From contig JAISXU010000047.1 of the NCBI GenBank assembly GCA_031270395.1, positions 1 to 38,359 on the forward strand: 38,359 bases of DNA. Reading direction: 5' to 3'. The stretch is from Oscillospiraceae bacterium (lineage in GTDB: Bacteria; Bacillota; Clostridia; Oscillospirales; Oscillospiraceae). The notes beneath the pieces were generated by a model that saw only the letters and a list, made by a program, of their open reading frames with translations, was not told the origin of the DNA and did no database searches. Numbering within the stretch: position 1 is the stretch's first letter; every line of letters starts with the position of its first letter. This document shows positions 7,478 through 15,211 of the stretch, in pieces. The position numbers and the translations under genes are program-made.

Positions 7478-8104
7478 ATGACCGGCCCTGCGGACCGCCT
7501 CACGCCGGCCGGATACGGCACGGCGGAGTTCGTGGAGAAGCGCTCGCGCTTCATCGGCCAGGTGTGGCGCGCTGAGTCGGAGGCCGAGGCGGCGGAGCGC
7601 GTCGATTCTGTCAGGGCCCGCCATCGCGGGGCGCGCCACAACTGCTGGTGTTATCTGCTCAGCGGCGGCGCCGAGCGGGCGTCCGACGACGGCGAGCCGC
7701 AGGGCTCGGCGGGCGTCCCGATGCTGGAGGTGTTCAGGCGCGGAGGGATCACCGATGTCTGCTGCGTTGTGACGCGCTATTTCGGCGGCGTTCTGCTGGG
7801 CGCCGGCGGTCTTGTCCGCGCTTACGGCAGGGCGGCGAGGCTCGCGCTGGACGCGGCCGGCGTTTCGCGGCAAACGGCGTTCAGGGTCATGCGTCTGCGC
7901 TGCTCATACAAGCTCGCCGGACGCCTGATAGCCGAGGCGGAACTTCTGGGCGGAACGCCGGACGACACGGTATACGGGACGGACGTCACAATGCGTGTGC
8001 GTATCCCGGAGGAACACGCAAATCTGTTCGCCGCCCGCGCTGCGGAGATCAGCGCGGATAAGGCGGAGATAATTTTTACGGGGAGCGCATATGCGGAAGC
8101 TTAG
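7478..8104 (+). CDS. yigZ: YigZ/IMPACT family protein
   Basis: 208 residues. The N-terminal UPF0029 (IMPACT) domain has its diagnostic blocks: 'EKRSRFIGQVWR', 'ARHNCWCYLL', 'SDDGEPQGSAGVPML' and 'VVTRYFGGVLLGAGGLVRAY'. The C-terminal ~60 residues correspond to the DUF1949 domain. The family is linked to translation or ribosome-associated regulation; the precise bacterial function is not settled. ATG 7478 has GGAG at 7467-7470; an in-frame GTG lies two codons earlier. The gene overlaps bipA by 14 bp, indicating co-translation with that ribosome-associated GTPase. Confidence 0.9.
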   Translation: MTGPADRLTPAGYGTAEFVEKRSRFIGQVWRAESEAEAAERVDSVRARHRGARHNCWCYLLSGGAERASDDGEPQGSAGVPMLEVFRRGGITDVCCVVTRYFGGVLLGAGGLVRAYGRAARLALDAAGVSRQTAFRVMRLRCSYKLAGRLIAEAELLGGTPDDTVYGTDVTMRVRIPEEHANLFAARAAEISADKAEIIFTGSAYAEA

Positions 8105-9914
8105 AAATATAGCGATAATTGCCCACGTCGATCACGGCAAAACGACGCTGGTGGACGAGATGTTAAAGCAGTCGGGCGTGTTCAGGGAGAATCAGGACGT
8201 GCGGGAGCGCGTCATGGACTCCGGCGAGCTCGAACGCGAGCGCGGGATAACAATACTGGCAAAGAACACGTCCGTGCGCTATGACGATGTGAAAATAAAC
8301 GTCGTGGATACGCCCGGGCACGCGGACTTCGGCGGCGAGGTCGAGCGCATACTCAAAATGGTCAACGGCGTGCTGCTGCTGGTGGACGCCGCCGAGGGGC
8401 CGATGCCGCAGACGCGCTTTGTGCTCGGGCGCGCAATGGAGCTCGGGCACCGCGTCATAGTCGTCGTCAACAAGGTGGACAGGCCGGACGCGCGAATAAC
8501 GGAGGTCGTGGATGAAATCCTGGAGCTCCTGCTGGAGCTCGACGCCACCGACGAACAGCTCGATTCGCCGATGCTGTTTTGCTCGGCGCGGCTCGGTTCC
8601 GCCTCGTACAGCCCCGATATCGCCGGAACGAGTCTCGAACCGCTTTTCCGCACGATAATCGAGTACATCCCGCCGCCCGCCGCCGACGAGGGCGCGCCCC
8701 TCCAGATGCTAGTCTCGTCGGTCGATTATAACGAATACGTCGGACGTATCGCCATCGGGCGCATAGAGCGCGGGACGATACGGCAAAATCAGGAGATAGC
8801 CGTATGCGATTTTCACGGGGAACGGCCGGTGAGGAGAGCAAAGGCCGTGAACATATACGAGTTTGAGGGACTCGCGCGCTCGCCGGCGGCGTCCGCTGGA
8901 GCGGGCGGCATAATAGCGCTGTCCGGCATCGCGGACATCACCATAGGCGACACCGTCTGCGATACGCAGAATATAGAGCCGCTGCCGTTCGTAAAAATAT
9001 CGGAGCCCACTATGGAGATGACGTTTTCTGTCAACGACAGCCCGTTTGCCGGGCGCGAGGGCAAATATGTCACGACGCGCAATATACGCGACAGACTGAC
9101 GCGTGAGACGCTCCGCGACGTATCGCTGCGGGTTTCCGAGATAACCGGGGGCGACAGCTTCAACGTGGCCGGCCGCGGCGAAATGCATCTCGGCATCCTC
9201 ATAGAGACTATGAGACGCGAGGGATATGAGTTTCAGGTATCGCCGCCGCGCGTTCTCAATATCGAGCGCGACGGCAGGCTGTGCGAACCGGTCGAACGCG
9301 TCGTGCTCGACGTGCCCGAGAGCGCAGTCGGCTCGGTGATAGAGAAGCTCGGGGCGCGGCGCGGCGAGCTCGCGGAAATGCTGCCGGTGGGCAACAGGAT
9401 GAGGATACAGTTCCGCGTGCCCGCGCGCGGACTGTTCGGGTACCGCGGGGAGTTTTTATCCGACACGCGCGGCGAGGGTGTGATGGCGTCGGTTTTTGAC
9501 GGCTACGAGCCGTACAAGGGCGAGCTGACTCGCAGGACGACGGGCTCACTCGTGGCTTACGAGACGGGCGAGACAGCGGCATACGGATTATACGGCGCGC
9601 AGGAGCGCGGACAGCTCTTTATAAGCCCGGGCGTCCGGGTATATGCGGGGATGATAGTCGGCGCGTCGCCAAAGGCCGGCGATATCACGGTAAACGTGTG
9701 TAAACGAAAGCAGCTCACGAACATGCGCGCCGCCGGGAGCGACGACGCGCTGCGGCTGACTCCGCCGAGGGTCATGAGTCTGGAGCAGTGTCTCGAATTT
9801 CTGGCGGACGACGAGCTGCTCGAGGTGACGCCGGAGAGCCTGCGGCTGCGCAAGCGTGTCCTTGACCACTCCGCGAGGGCGCGCGCGGCGTCACGGCGAG
9901 CAGCGGGAAATTGA
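8091..9914 (+). CDS. typA: Ribosome-associated translational GTPase BipA/TypA
   Basis: 607 residues, full length. The G domain has G1 AHVDHGKTT (residues ~11-19), a switch region with 'RERGITI', G3 DTPGHADFGGE (~78) and G4 NKVD (~133). Domain II, the EF-G-like domain ('GRGEMHLGILIETMRREGYEFQVSPPRV') and the BipA-specific C-terminal domain ('TRGEGVMASVFDGYEPYKGE', 'SPGVRVYAGMIVG', 'KQLTNMRAAGSDDALRLTPPR') follow. It acts on 50S assembly and translation under stress or low temperature. The start at ATG 8091 lies inside the end of yigZ. The gene ends 28 bp before pheS. Confidence 0.97.
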   Translation: MRKLRNIAIIAHVDHGKTTLVDEMLKQSGVFRENQDVRERVMDSGELERERGITILAKNTSVRYDDVKINVVDTPGHADFGGEVERILKMVNGVLLLVDAAEGPMPQTRFVLGRAMELGHRVIVVVNKVDRPDARITEVVDEILELLLELDATDEQLDSPMLFCSARLGSASYSPDIAGTSLEPLFRTIIEYIPPPAADEGAPLQMLVSSVDYNEYVGRIAIGRIERGTIRQNQEIAVCDFHGERPVRRAKAVNIYEFEGLARSPAASAGAGGIIALSGIADITIGDTVCDTQNIEPLPFVKISEPTMEMTFSVNDSPFAGREGKYVTTRNIRDRLTRETLRDVSLRVSEITGGDSFNVAGRGEMHLGILIETMRREGYEFQVSPPRVLNIERDGRLCEPVERVVLDVPESAVGSVIEKLGARRGELAEMLPVGNRMRIQFRVPARGLFGYRGEFLSDTRGEGVMASVFDGYEPYKGELTRRTTGSLVAYETGETAAYGLYGAQERGQLFISPGVRVYAGMIVGASPKAGDITVNVCKRKQLTNMRAAGSDDALRLTPPRVMSLEQCLEFLADDELLEVTPESLRLRKRVLDHSARARAASRRAAGN

Positions 9915-9942
9915 AAATTCCAAAATTGAGGATGTGGTATAT

Positions 9943-10971
9943 ATGAGGGAGAAGCTGGACGCACTGCGTTCGTCGGCGCTGGGAGACATAGGAACCGCAA
10001 GCTGCGCCGCGGAGTTGGAGATACTTCGCGTCAAATATCTCGGCAAAAAGGGCGAGTTGACAGCCATACTGAGGCAGATGGGTACGCTCCCCGCCGACGA
10101 GCGGCCTGTCTTTGGCGCGTTGGCGAACAGCGTGCGGGCGGATATCGAAAGCGCCGTGGCGTCGCGCGCGAGTGCGCTGGACGCCGAGGCTCTCGCGGAA
10201 AGACTTCTGCGCGAACGTCTCGACGTCACTGTCCCGGGCGCGCGCGTCGAGCTCGGGAGGCGTCACCCGATGTCCATCGTGCTTGACGAGACGCGGGATA
10301 TATTCATCGGCATGGGCTTTTCCGTGGCGGAGGGGCCGGAGGTGGAGCTGTCGCTGTACGACTTCGACAAGCTGAATATTCCCCCGAACCATACCGTCCG
10401 CGAGTGGAGCGATACGTTTTATATCACAGAGGACGAGTCGGTCCACCTACGCTGTCAGACGTCTCCCGTGCAGGTGCGGTATATGGAGGCGCACAGACCG
10501 CCGATACGTATAATCTCGCCCGGCAGGGTTTTCCGCCGCGACGAGACGGACGCCTCGCACTCGCCGATGTTCCACCAGATAGAGGGACTTGTCGTTGACC
10601 GCGGCATCACGTTCGGCGATTTGAAGGGCACGCTTAACGCGCTCGTCGGGCGAATTTACGGCGAGGACGCGAAAACGCGCTTCCGTCCGCACCATTTTCC
10701 GTTCACAGAGCCGTCGTGCGAGGTGGACGTACGGTGCGTGGTCTGCGGCGGCGCGGGCTGCCGGACGTGCAAGGGCGAGGGCTGGCTGGAGCTGCTCGGC
10801 GCGGGCATGGTTCACCCCAAGGTTCTCGCCGGCGTCGGAATAGACCCCGATATATACTCCGGTTTTGCGTTTGGCATCGGCGTCGAGCGCATGACGATGC
10901 TGCGCTACAACATAGACGATATGCGGCTGCTCTACGAAAACGACTTGCGGTTTTTGAGCCAATTCGCGTAG
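9943..10971 (+). CDS. pheS: Phenylalanyl-tRNA synthetase alpha subunit
   Basis: 342 residues, matching the usual length. The N-terminal coiled-coil arm ('LEILRVKYLGKKGELTAILRQMG') is followed by the class II catalytic core with 'HPMSIVLDETRDIFIGMGFSVAEGPEVE', motif 2 region 'ISPGRVFRRDETDASHSPMFHQIEGL' and motif 3 'GFAFGIGVERM'. A CxxC...CxxC knuckle (CVVCGGAGCRTC) is present, as in many clostridial PheS. PheS works as an alpha2-beta2 tetramer with PheT, but pheT is not downstream: the next gene is yabP. ATG 9943 is supported by GAGGA at 9928-9932; the open frame extends upstream into bipA without homology. No T-box leader fits in the 28-bp gap. Confidence 0.96.
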   Translation: MREKLDALRSSALGDIGTASCAAELEILRVKYLGKKGELTAILRQMGTLPADERPVFGALANSVRADIESAVASRASALDAEALAERLLRERLDVTVPGARVELGRRHPMSIVLDETRDIFIGMGFSVAEGPEVELSLYDFDKLNIPPNHTVREWSDTFYITEDESVHLRCQTSPVQVRYMEAHRPPIRIISPGRVFRRDETDASHSPMFHQIEGLVVDRGITFGDLKGTLNALVGRIYGEDAKTRFRPHHFPFTEPSCEVDVRCVVCGGAGCRTCKGEGWLELLGAGMVHPKVLAGVGIDPDIYSGFAFGIGVERMTMLRYNIDDMRLLYENDLRFLSQFA

Positions 10972-11080
10972 ATCGTATTGTCCAATTTGAAGGCCCCTGC
11001 CTCCCGGCGCGAAAAACCGTCATATTTTCGACATAGACAAATATATTGGAAAGGACGGTTCGACAGGGAGGGGAATTTTT

Positions 11081-11368
11081 ATGATCTATGATGAAAAATA
11101 CAAGGCGGCGGAAACGCCGCACAACGTCATACTCGAGAGCAGGCGGAGGATATCCGTCACCGGCGTGGACGACGTTGAGAGCTTTGACGAGAATGAGATA
11201 GTTATGAGCACGTCGCAGGGCTCGCTCGTTTTGCGGGGGCACGGTCTGCGCATAGAGAAGCTGAGTCTCGGCAGCGGCGAGGTCGCCGTCGAGGGCACGG
11301 CGGACGGTATCGAGTACGTAAGTCCCGCAAAATCGCCGGGCAGCATCCTGTCGCGGTTGTTCAAATAG
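11081..11368 (+). CDS. yabP: Sporulation protein YabP
   Basis: 95 residues, normal for YabP. The family pattern is clear: 'HNVILESRRRISVTGVDDVESFDENEIVMSTSQGSLVLRGHGLRIEKLSLGSGEVAVEGTADGIEY'. YabP is a mother-cell protein needed for coat/cortex assembly in Bacillus, where it is sigma-E controlled. A strong AGGGAGGGG ribosome binding site lies at 11065-11073. The 109-bp gap after pheS is AT-rich around 11021-11050, which suggests an own promoter, but I could not fit a convincing sigma-E element. yabQ follows after 3 bp. Confidence 0.93.
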   Translation: MIYDEKYKAAETPHNVILESRRRISVTGVDDVESFDENEIVMSTSQGSLVLRGHGLRIEKLSLGSGEVAVEGTADGIEYVSPAKSPGSILSRLFK

Positions 11369-11371
11369 GCG

Positions 11372-12058
11372 ATGGAGCTGTCTATATCGGGACAGCTTGC
11401 GGAGGCCGCCGCGGGACTGGCAGTCGGGGTCGGGATGGGGCTCTTGTATGATTTCTTCCGCGCCGTGCGGAGGTCTGTGCGCAGCCGCGCAGTCAGGGTG
11501 CTCTGCGACGTCGTTTTCTGCGCCGCCGCGGGGATAGCGCTGTTCACGCTCGGAATTTCCGTCGGCGGCGGCAGACAGCGCGTCTACGTGTCGGCGCTTG
11601 CCGCGCTCGGCTGGATACTCTATCTGGTCACCGTGAGCCGCGCGGCTATGCTCGTATTCACATACTTCTGCCGCGCCGCGGCCGTCATGCTGTCGCCGCT
11701 GGTTCGCCTGTGCGGATTCCTGTGCGGACTTATATGCGCCGGTTTGAAAAGTTTTGTCTTTTTCCTAAAAAATATCTTCCATTTTCTGAAAAAATGTTGT
11801 ACAATGAGGATGGAATCTTGTGAGCGCCGCCGTACTGCCGCGCGCGGGAGTGACGGCAAGGAAAGGATACTGACAGATGAAGCTGAAACGGGCAGGTATT
11901 ATTACGAAGCTCGTCGTGTTCGCGCTGATAGCTTACGCCTCGGTGAGTCTCGTGAACATCATGACGCGGATAAACACCGCGAAGGCGGAACAGGAAGAGC
12001 TGCGGAAGACGATAACCGCAAAAGAGGTCGCAAACAGCGCGCTGGAATACGATATTGA
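11372..12058 (+). CDS. yabQ: Spore cortex biosynthesis protein YabQ (with overlapping C-terminal tail)
   Basis: The first ~150 residues are YabQ-like: an N-terminal amphipathic 'QLAEAAAGLAVGVGMGLLYDFFRAVRR', then membrane helices ('VLCDVVFCAAAGIALFTLGISVGGGRQRVYV', 'ALGWILYLVTVSRAAMLVFTYF', a third hydrophobic stretch) and a basic end. In Bacillus it is required for cortex formation in the mother cell. The remaining ~77 residues are hydrophilic and low-information, and the last 182 bp are read out of phase over divIC. A one-base shift at the A6 run at 11789-11794 would instead end the protein at TGA 11821-11823. So the tail is either a read-through after loss of the old stop or a frameshift artefact. 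Confidence 0.8.
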   Translation: MELSISGQLAEAAAGLAVGVGMGLLYDFFRAVRRSVRSRAVRVLCDVVFCAAAGIALFTLGISVGGGRQRVYVSALAALGWILYLVTVSRAAMLVFTYFCRAAAVMLSPLVRLCGFLCGLICAGLKSFVFFLKNIFHFLKKCCTMRMESCERRRTAARGSDGKERILTDEAETGRYYYEARRVRADSLRLGESREHHDADKHREGGTGRAAEDDNRKRGRKQRAGIRY

Positions 12059-12155
12059 GCACAGCGACGACGACGAGGTCATAGCCGGCATAGCGCGCGA
12101 CACGCTCGGCCTCGTCTATCCCGGCGAGAAAATATACTATGACAACGGCGGCTGA
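11877..12155 (+). CDS. Septum formation initiator protein, DivIC/FtsB family
   Basis: 92 residues. There is a short basic N-terminus, one membrane helix (GIITKLVVFALIAYASVSLV), a coiled coil (RINTAKAEQEELRKTITAKEVANSALEYDIEHS) and the short C-terminal segment 'IARDTLGLVYPGEKIYYDN', typical of FtsB/DivIC. Next to yabP-yabQ this is the conserved divIC position in Bacillota. It would bind FtsL and DivIB in the division complex. The ribosome binding site AAGGAAAGG is at 11858-11866. The upstream yabQ frame overlaps its first 182 bp. Confidence 0.88.
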   Translation: MKLKRAGIITKLVVFALIAYASVSLVNIMTRINTAKAEQEELRKTITAKEVANSALEYDIEHSDDDEVIAGIARDTLGLVYPGEKIYYDNGG

Positions 12156-12302
12156 GGGCTTGGAATCATGTATAGCCCTCGCGAGGGCGTGATACTTCGC
12201 GGAGAGAGGAGCGGCAGCGGAGCGGGCGGCGCGACCACGTCCATGTGGTTGCGGGACTAAAGCCAAGCGCGTCGCGGCGATGAGAGGGTAGTCGTATTTA
12301 TT

Positions 12303-12752
12303 ATGGGCTTGGAAGTGGGAGATATCCTTACCGGCAAGGTGACCGGCATCACAAAATTCGGGGCGTTTGTCACAGTCGCGTCCGGGCAGTCCGGACTTGT
12401 ACACATATCAGAGATATCGCACACATACGTCAACGACGTGAGCGACCATCTCGCCGTTGGCCAGGAGGTCAGCGTCAAGGTTATCCACTCGGAGACGGGA
12501 AAGCTCAATCTGTCCATCAAGGCGGTCACTCCCGTCCCGCCGCGGCCAAGCCGCGCCCATTACGGGAGCCCTCCGCAGGACGGCGGCCCCGCGCGCCGTC
12601 AGCGTCAGCAGCCGGACGATGCGCCCGGCGCCGGGGAATCCGGACAGTCGTTTGAGGACAGGCTAAAGCGTTTCATGCAGGACTCGGACAATAAAATGTC
12701 GGGTTCCAAGATGTACGCGGACAAAAAAGGCTCGCGCCGGCGCCGCAGTTGA
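12303..12752 (+). CDS. S1-domain RNA-binding protein (YabR-like)
   Basis: 149 residues. An S1 domain at residues ~3-75 ('EVGDILTGKVTGITKFGAFVTVASGQSGLVHISEISHTYVNDVSDHLAVGQEVSVKVI') is followed by a proline/arginine/glutamine-rich linker and a short conserved end ('SFEDRLKRFMQDSDNKMSGSKMYADKKGSRRR'). This matches the small S1 protein downstream of divIC in Bacillota (YabR; general stress protein 13-like). RNA binding is expected, but targets are unknown. The ribosome binding site is weak (GAGAGGG, ~14 nt upstream). The 147-bp gap to divIC contains a 14-bp palindrome but no gene. Confidence 0.88.
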   Translation: MGLEVGDILTGKVTGITKFGAFVTVASGQSGLVHISEISHTYVNDVSDHLAVGQEVSVKVIHSETGKLNLSIKAVTPVPPRPSRAHYGSPPQDGGPARRQRQQPDDAPGAGESGQSFEDRLKRFMQDSDNKMSGSKMYADKKGSRRRRS

Positions 12753-12760
12753 CTCTTTCA

Positions 12761-13846
12761 ATGAATAAAAAACCTGTGGATGAAAAGCCGGAGCTGAAGA
12801 TCAGACCGGCGGGCTCTTATCTCGACAGTCTGTCGGGCTTCGCCGACCTGCTCGGCTCGATACGCCGGGCGGACGAGGCGGCGCGAAAGCTGGTGGAGGA
12901 GACCCGCGCGCCCGATAAAATGCCGCCTCTCAACCCCGAACCGCCCGTCTCCGCGGCGAATACGGCGCCGCCCGAGCCCGCGGAACAGACGCCGCCCCCG
13001 GAGCAAAAGCGCCCCGGAGTGGACGAGCTCATGGAACAGCTCAACGCGCTCGTGGGTCTTGGAAAAATCAAGGAGAACGTCAGGAGCCTGATAAATCTCG
13101 TCAAGGTGCGCCGCCTCCGGGAGGAAAACGGCATGCCCGCGCCTCCGATGTCGCTGCACATGGTTTTCTCCGGCAATCCCGGCACGGGAAAGACGACCGT
13201 CGCCCGCATTTTGGCGGGCCTGTACTCCGCGATAGGCGTACTGTCGAAGGGACACCTCGTAGAGGTGGACAGATCCGGCCTCGTGGCGGGCTACGTCGGG
13301 CAGACGGCGATAAAGACGGACGGCGTCATAAAGAGCGCTCTCGGCGGCATCCTCTTTATCGACGAGGCGTACTCGCTTACGCTCGGAGACAGCTCGAACG
13401 ATTTCGGCCGGGAGGCCGTCGAGACGCTGTTAAAAGCGATGGAGGACAGCCGCGGCGATTTTATCGTGATTGTCGCGGGTTATGAGCAACTAATGGAGGG
13501 ATTCATAAACTCGAACCCCGGTTTACAGTCGCGCTTTAACCGCTACTTCAGATTTGAGGACTACAACAGCGACGAGCTCGGCGCCATATTCGACTCGATG
13601 TGCGAAAAAAACGAATACGCGCTGGACGACGGCGCGCGCGCGTATCTCGACGGCTTTTTCGAGCGCCTCTACGAGACGCGGGACGAGAATTTCGGCAACG
13701 CCCGCGACGTGCGGAATTTTTTCGAGAACATGGTTTCGGTTCACGCCGACCGCGTATCCGGCATGGACGAGCCTACAAAAGCTGATCTGGGCTCCGTCAC
13801 GGCGGACGATCTCGAGAAAGCCGCTCAAATGCTGGCGGGCGGCTGA
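12761..13846 (+). CDS. AAA ATPase, SpoVK/CbbX (CfxQ) type
   Basis: 361 residues. The N-terminal ~90 residues are proline-rich and not conserved. From ~95 the protein matches the SpoVK/CbbX AAA family: 'ELNALVGLGKIKENVRSLINLVKVRRLREENG' (as ...QLNALVGLG...), Walker A GNPGTGKTT (~138), pore loop 'LVAGYVGQTAIKT', Walker B 'GGILFIDEAYSL' (~197), 'IVIVAGYEQLMEGFINSNPGLQSRFNRYF' and 'FGNARDVRNFFE'. In Bacillus SpoVK acts in spore maturation; position behind yabP-yabQ-divIC supports that role, though CbbX-like roles cannot be excluded. The start is ATG 12761; a TTG at 12749 overlaps the preceding stop. No good ribosome binding site is seen, so coupling to the S1 gene is likely. Confidence 0.85.
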   Translation: MNKKPVDEKPELKIRPAGSYLDSLSGFADLLGSIRRADEAARKLVEETRAPDKMPPLNPEPPVSAANTAPPEPAEQTPPPEQKRPGVDELMEQLNALVGLGKIKENVRSLINLVKVRRLREENGMPAPPMSLHMVFSGNPGTGKTTVARILAGLYSAIGVLSKGHLVEVDRSGLVAGYVGQTAIKTDGVIKSALGGILFIDEAYSLTLGDSSNDFGREAVETLLKAMEDSRGDFIVIVAGYEQLMEGFINSNPGLQSRFNRYFRFEDYNSDELGAIFDSMCEKNEYALDDGARAYLDGFFERLYETRDENFGNARDVRNFFENMVSVHADRVSGMDEPTKADLGSVTADDLEKAAQMLAGG

Positions 13847-13849
13847 CCG

Positions 13850-13869
13850 GCGCCGTCTGCGGACGGCGT
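13850..13869. terminator. hairpin between convergent AAA ATPase gene and ylbJ
   Basis: CGCCGTC (13851-13857), loop TGCG, GACGGCG (13862-13868) form a perfect 7-bp GC-rich stem between the two convergent stop codons. No T-run follows on either strand, so its value as a terminator is uncertain. Confidence 0.35.
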
Positions 13870-13876
13870 TGCGTCG

Positions 13877-15037
13877 CTATCCGCCGCTCTCTGCCGCCCC
13901 CTTGCGCGCGAGGGAGAACGTGAGCACGAACAGCGGAGCGGCGCATACGCACGAGATGAGCGCCGAGTCCAGAAATCCGAGCTCGGTGAACGCCGTCACC
14001 TGCTTTGCCAGCCCGAAAGCGGGGGATACCGTCATAAAGAATCTCCCAAGCAGCGCCGCTATCGCGGCGGAGATGGCCCCCTGCAGCAGCTTCCCGACTA
14101 TATATGTGCGCGCGGACAGCCCGCTCGCGCCGATAAAGGAGAGCACCTGCGAGTGGACGGAGATGCCCGCCCACCCCAGCATGAACGCGGCCATTGCCAC
14201 GGAGCCCGTGAGCTTTGAGGCCGCGCCTTTGAGCGACCACACTCCGGACGACAGCTCGATCACGCCCGTCAGCAGACGGCGTCCCCAATCGCTGTCGAAG
14301 CCCAGCGGCTTGAATATATAGCCGAGCAGCCCGGACGCGAACGGTATGACGCCCGTGATATCCAGCATACGTATGAGCACGGTGAAGAATATAACGAAGC
14401 CGCATATGTTCAGCGAGGACTGCGCCGCCGACTTGACGGACGTCACCAGCGCCGGAGCGAAGCGCATACCGGCATTTGCGGACGCGCGCGGGCGCTCCGG
14501 GGGCACGTCATGCTTTTTCCAGTGTCTGAATATGACGCCGACGATAAGAGACGCCGCCGTATGTACAAGGTAGAGCATGACCCCTATCGCTCCGTTGGAG
14601 AACACTCCCGCCCCCACGACGCCGAATATGAAGGCCGGCCCGGAGTTGTTGCAAAAGGACAGGAGCCTTTCGGCCTCCGTTTTTGTGCAGTCGCCGTTTT
14701 CATACAGCGATATGACGGTTTTCGCGCCTACGGGATAGCCGCCGATGAAGCCGAGCGCCACGGCGGACGCACATTCCCCGCCGACGTTGAACAGCGGGCC
14801 CATGACGCGGCGCAGAGGTCTGCCCAGCCGCCGCGCCGCGCCCGTATCGACCGCGAGCGACGATAGCGCAAAAAACGGAAACAGCGAGGGTATTATCACG
14901 TTGGCACAGAGCGACAGGCCCTCGATCGCCGCCTCTACGGACTGCTTTGTGTACGCGACAAGCGCAGCCGCGGCCGCCGCAAGTGCGGCTATAACGGCGG
15001 CGTCGTATATTTTCTCACGCGTCACGCGTCCGGGCAT
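13877..15037 (-). CDS. ylbJ: Sporulation integral membrane protein YlbJ
   Basis: 386 residues with roughly eight to ten membrane helices and a nucleoside-recognition (Gate) type fold: 'EGLSLCANVIIPSLFPFFALSSLAVDTG', 'ECASAVALGFIGGYPVGAKTVISLYENG', 'AERLLSFCNNSGPAFIFGVVGAGVF' and 'KSAAQSSLNICGFVIFFTVLIRML'. These blocks are typical of YlbJ, a mother-cell protein required for cortex formation in Bacillus. I choose ATG 15037, with GAGGTGA at 15046-15052; GTG 15049 is in frame but lies within that binding site. It follows glmS on the same strand after ~160 bp that hold an 11-bp perfect hairpin. Confidence 0.92.
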   Translation of the reverse strand: MPGRVTREKIYDAAVIAALAAAAAALVAYTKQSVEAAIEGLSLCANVIIPSLFPFFALSSLAVDTGAARRLGRPLRRVMGPLFNVGGECASAVALGFIGGYPVGAKTVISLYENGDCTKTEAERLLSFCNNSGPAFIFGVVGAGVFSNGAIGVMLYLVHTAASLIVGVIFRHWKKHDVPPERPRASANAGMRFAPALVTSVKSAAQSSLNICGFVIFFTVLIRMLDITGVIPFASGLLGYIFKPLGFDSDWGRRLLTGVIELSSGVWSLKGAASKLTGSVAMAAFMLGWAGISVHSQVLSFIGASGLSARTYIVGKLLQGAISAAIAALLGRFFMTVSPAFGLAKQVTAFTELGFLDSALISCVCAAPLFVLTFSLARKGAAESGG

Positions 15038-15057
15038 TTCACAAGTCACCTCGGACT

Positions 15058-15085
15058 ATCTTATGCCCGCCGCGCCGCAGATTAT
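15058..15085 (-). promoter_or_regulatory. possible sigma-E-like promoter of ylbJ
   Basis: On the minus strand ATA (15083-15085) is followed after 17 bp by CATAAGAT (15058-15065), resembling the sigma-E pattern ATA-n16-18-CATAcanT. The expected transcript start lies very close to the ribosome binding site, which weakens the case. Confidence 0.3.
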
Positions 15086-15146
15086 GTGTCCGGGGATATG
15101 CGTCCGCTGCTGTTGTCTTGTCGTGCCTGCCGGCGGGGTTTCGTTC

Positions 15147-15174
15147 TCGTGCGCTCCCCCGGCGGAGCGCACGA
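15147..15174. terminator. strong 11-bp hairpin between glmS and ylbJ
   Basis: TCGTGCGCTCC (15147-15157), loop CCCGGC, GGAGCGCACGA (15164-15174): a perfect 11-bp stem 38 bp beyond the glmS stop on the minus strand. It lacks a T-run but is in the right place to end or attenuate glmS transcription before ylbJ. Confidence 0.45.
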
Positions 15175-15211
15175 CCAAAGGGTGACATTTTGCCTGACTT
15201 CTGCCCCCCCT

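Noticed and set aside
11015-11060. AACCGTC / GACGGTT inverted repeat flanking the AT-rich stretch before yabP, and a search for a sigma-E promoter there
   Set aside because: The arms are only 7 bp with a 32-nt loop, and no -10 matching CATAcanT lies at proper spacing from an ATA -35.
12175-12188. 14-bp palindrome GCCCTCGCGAGGGC between the divIC-like and S1 genes
   Set aside because: There is no loop, T-run or repeat elsewhere in the window; too little to call an operator in GC-rich DNA.
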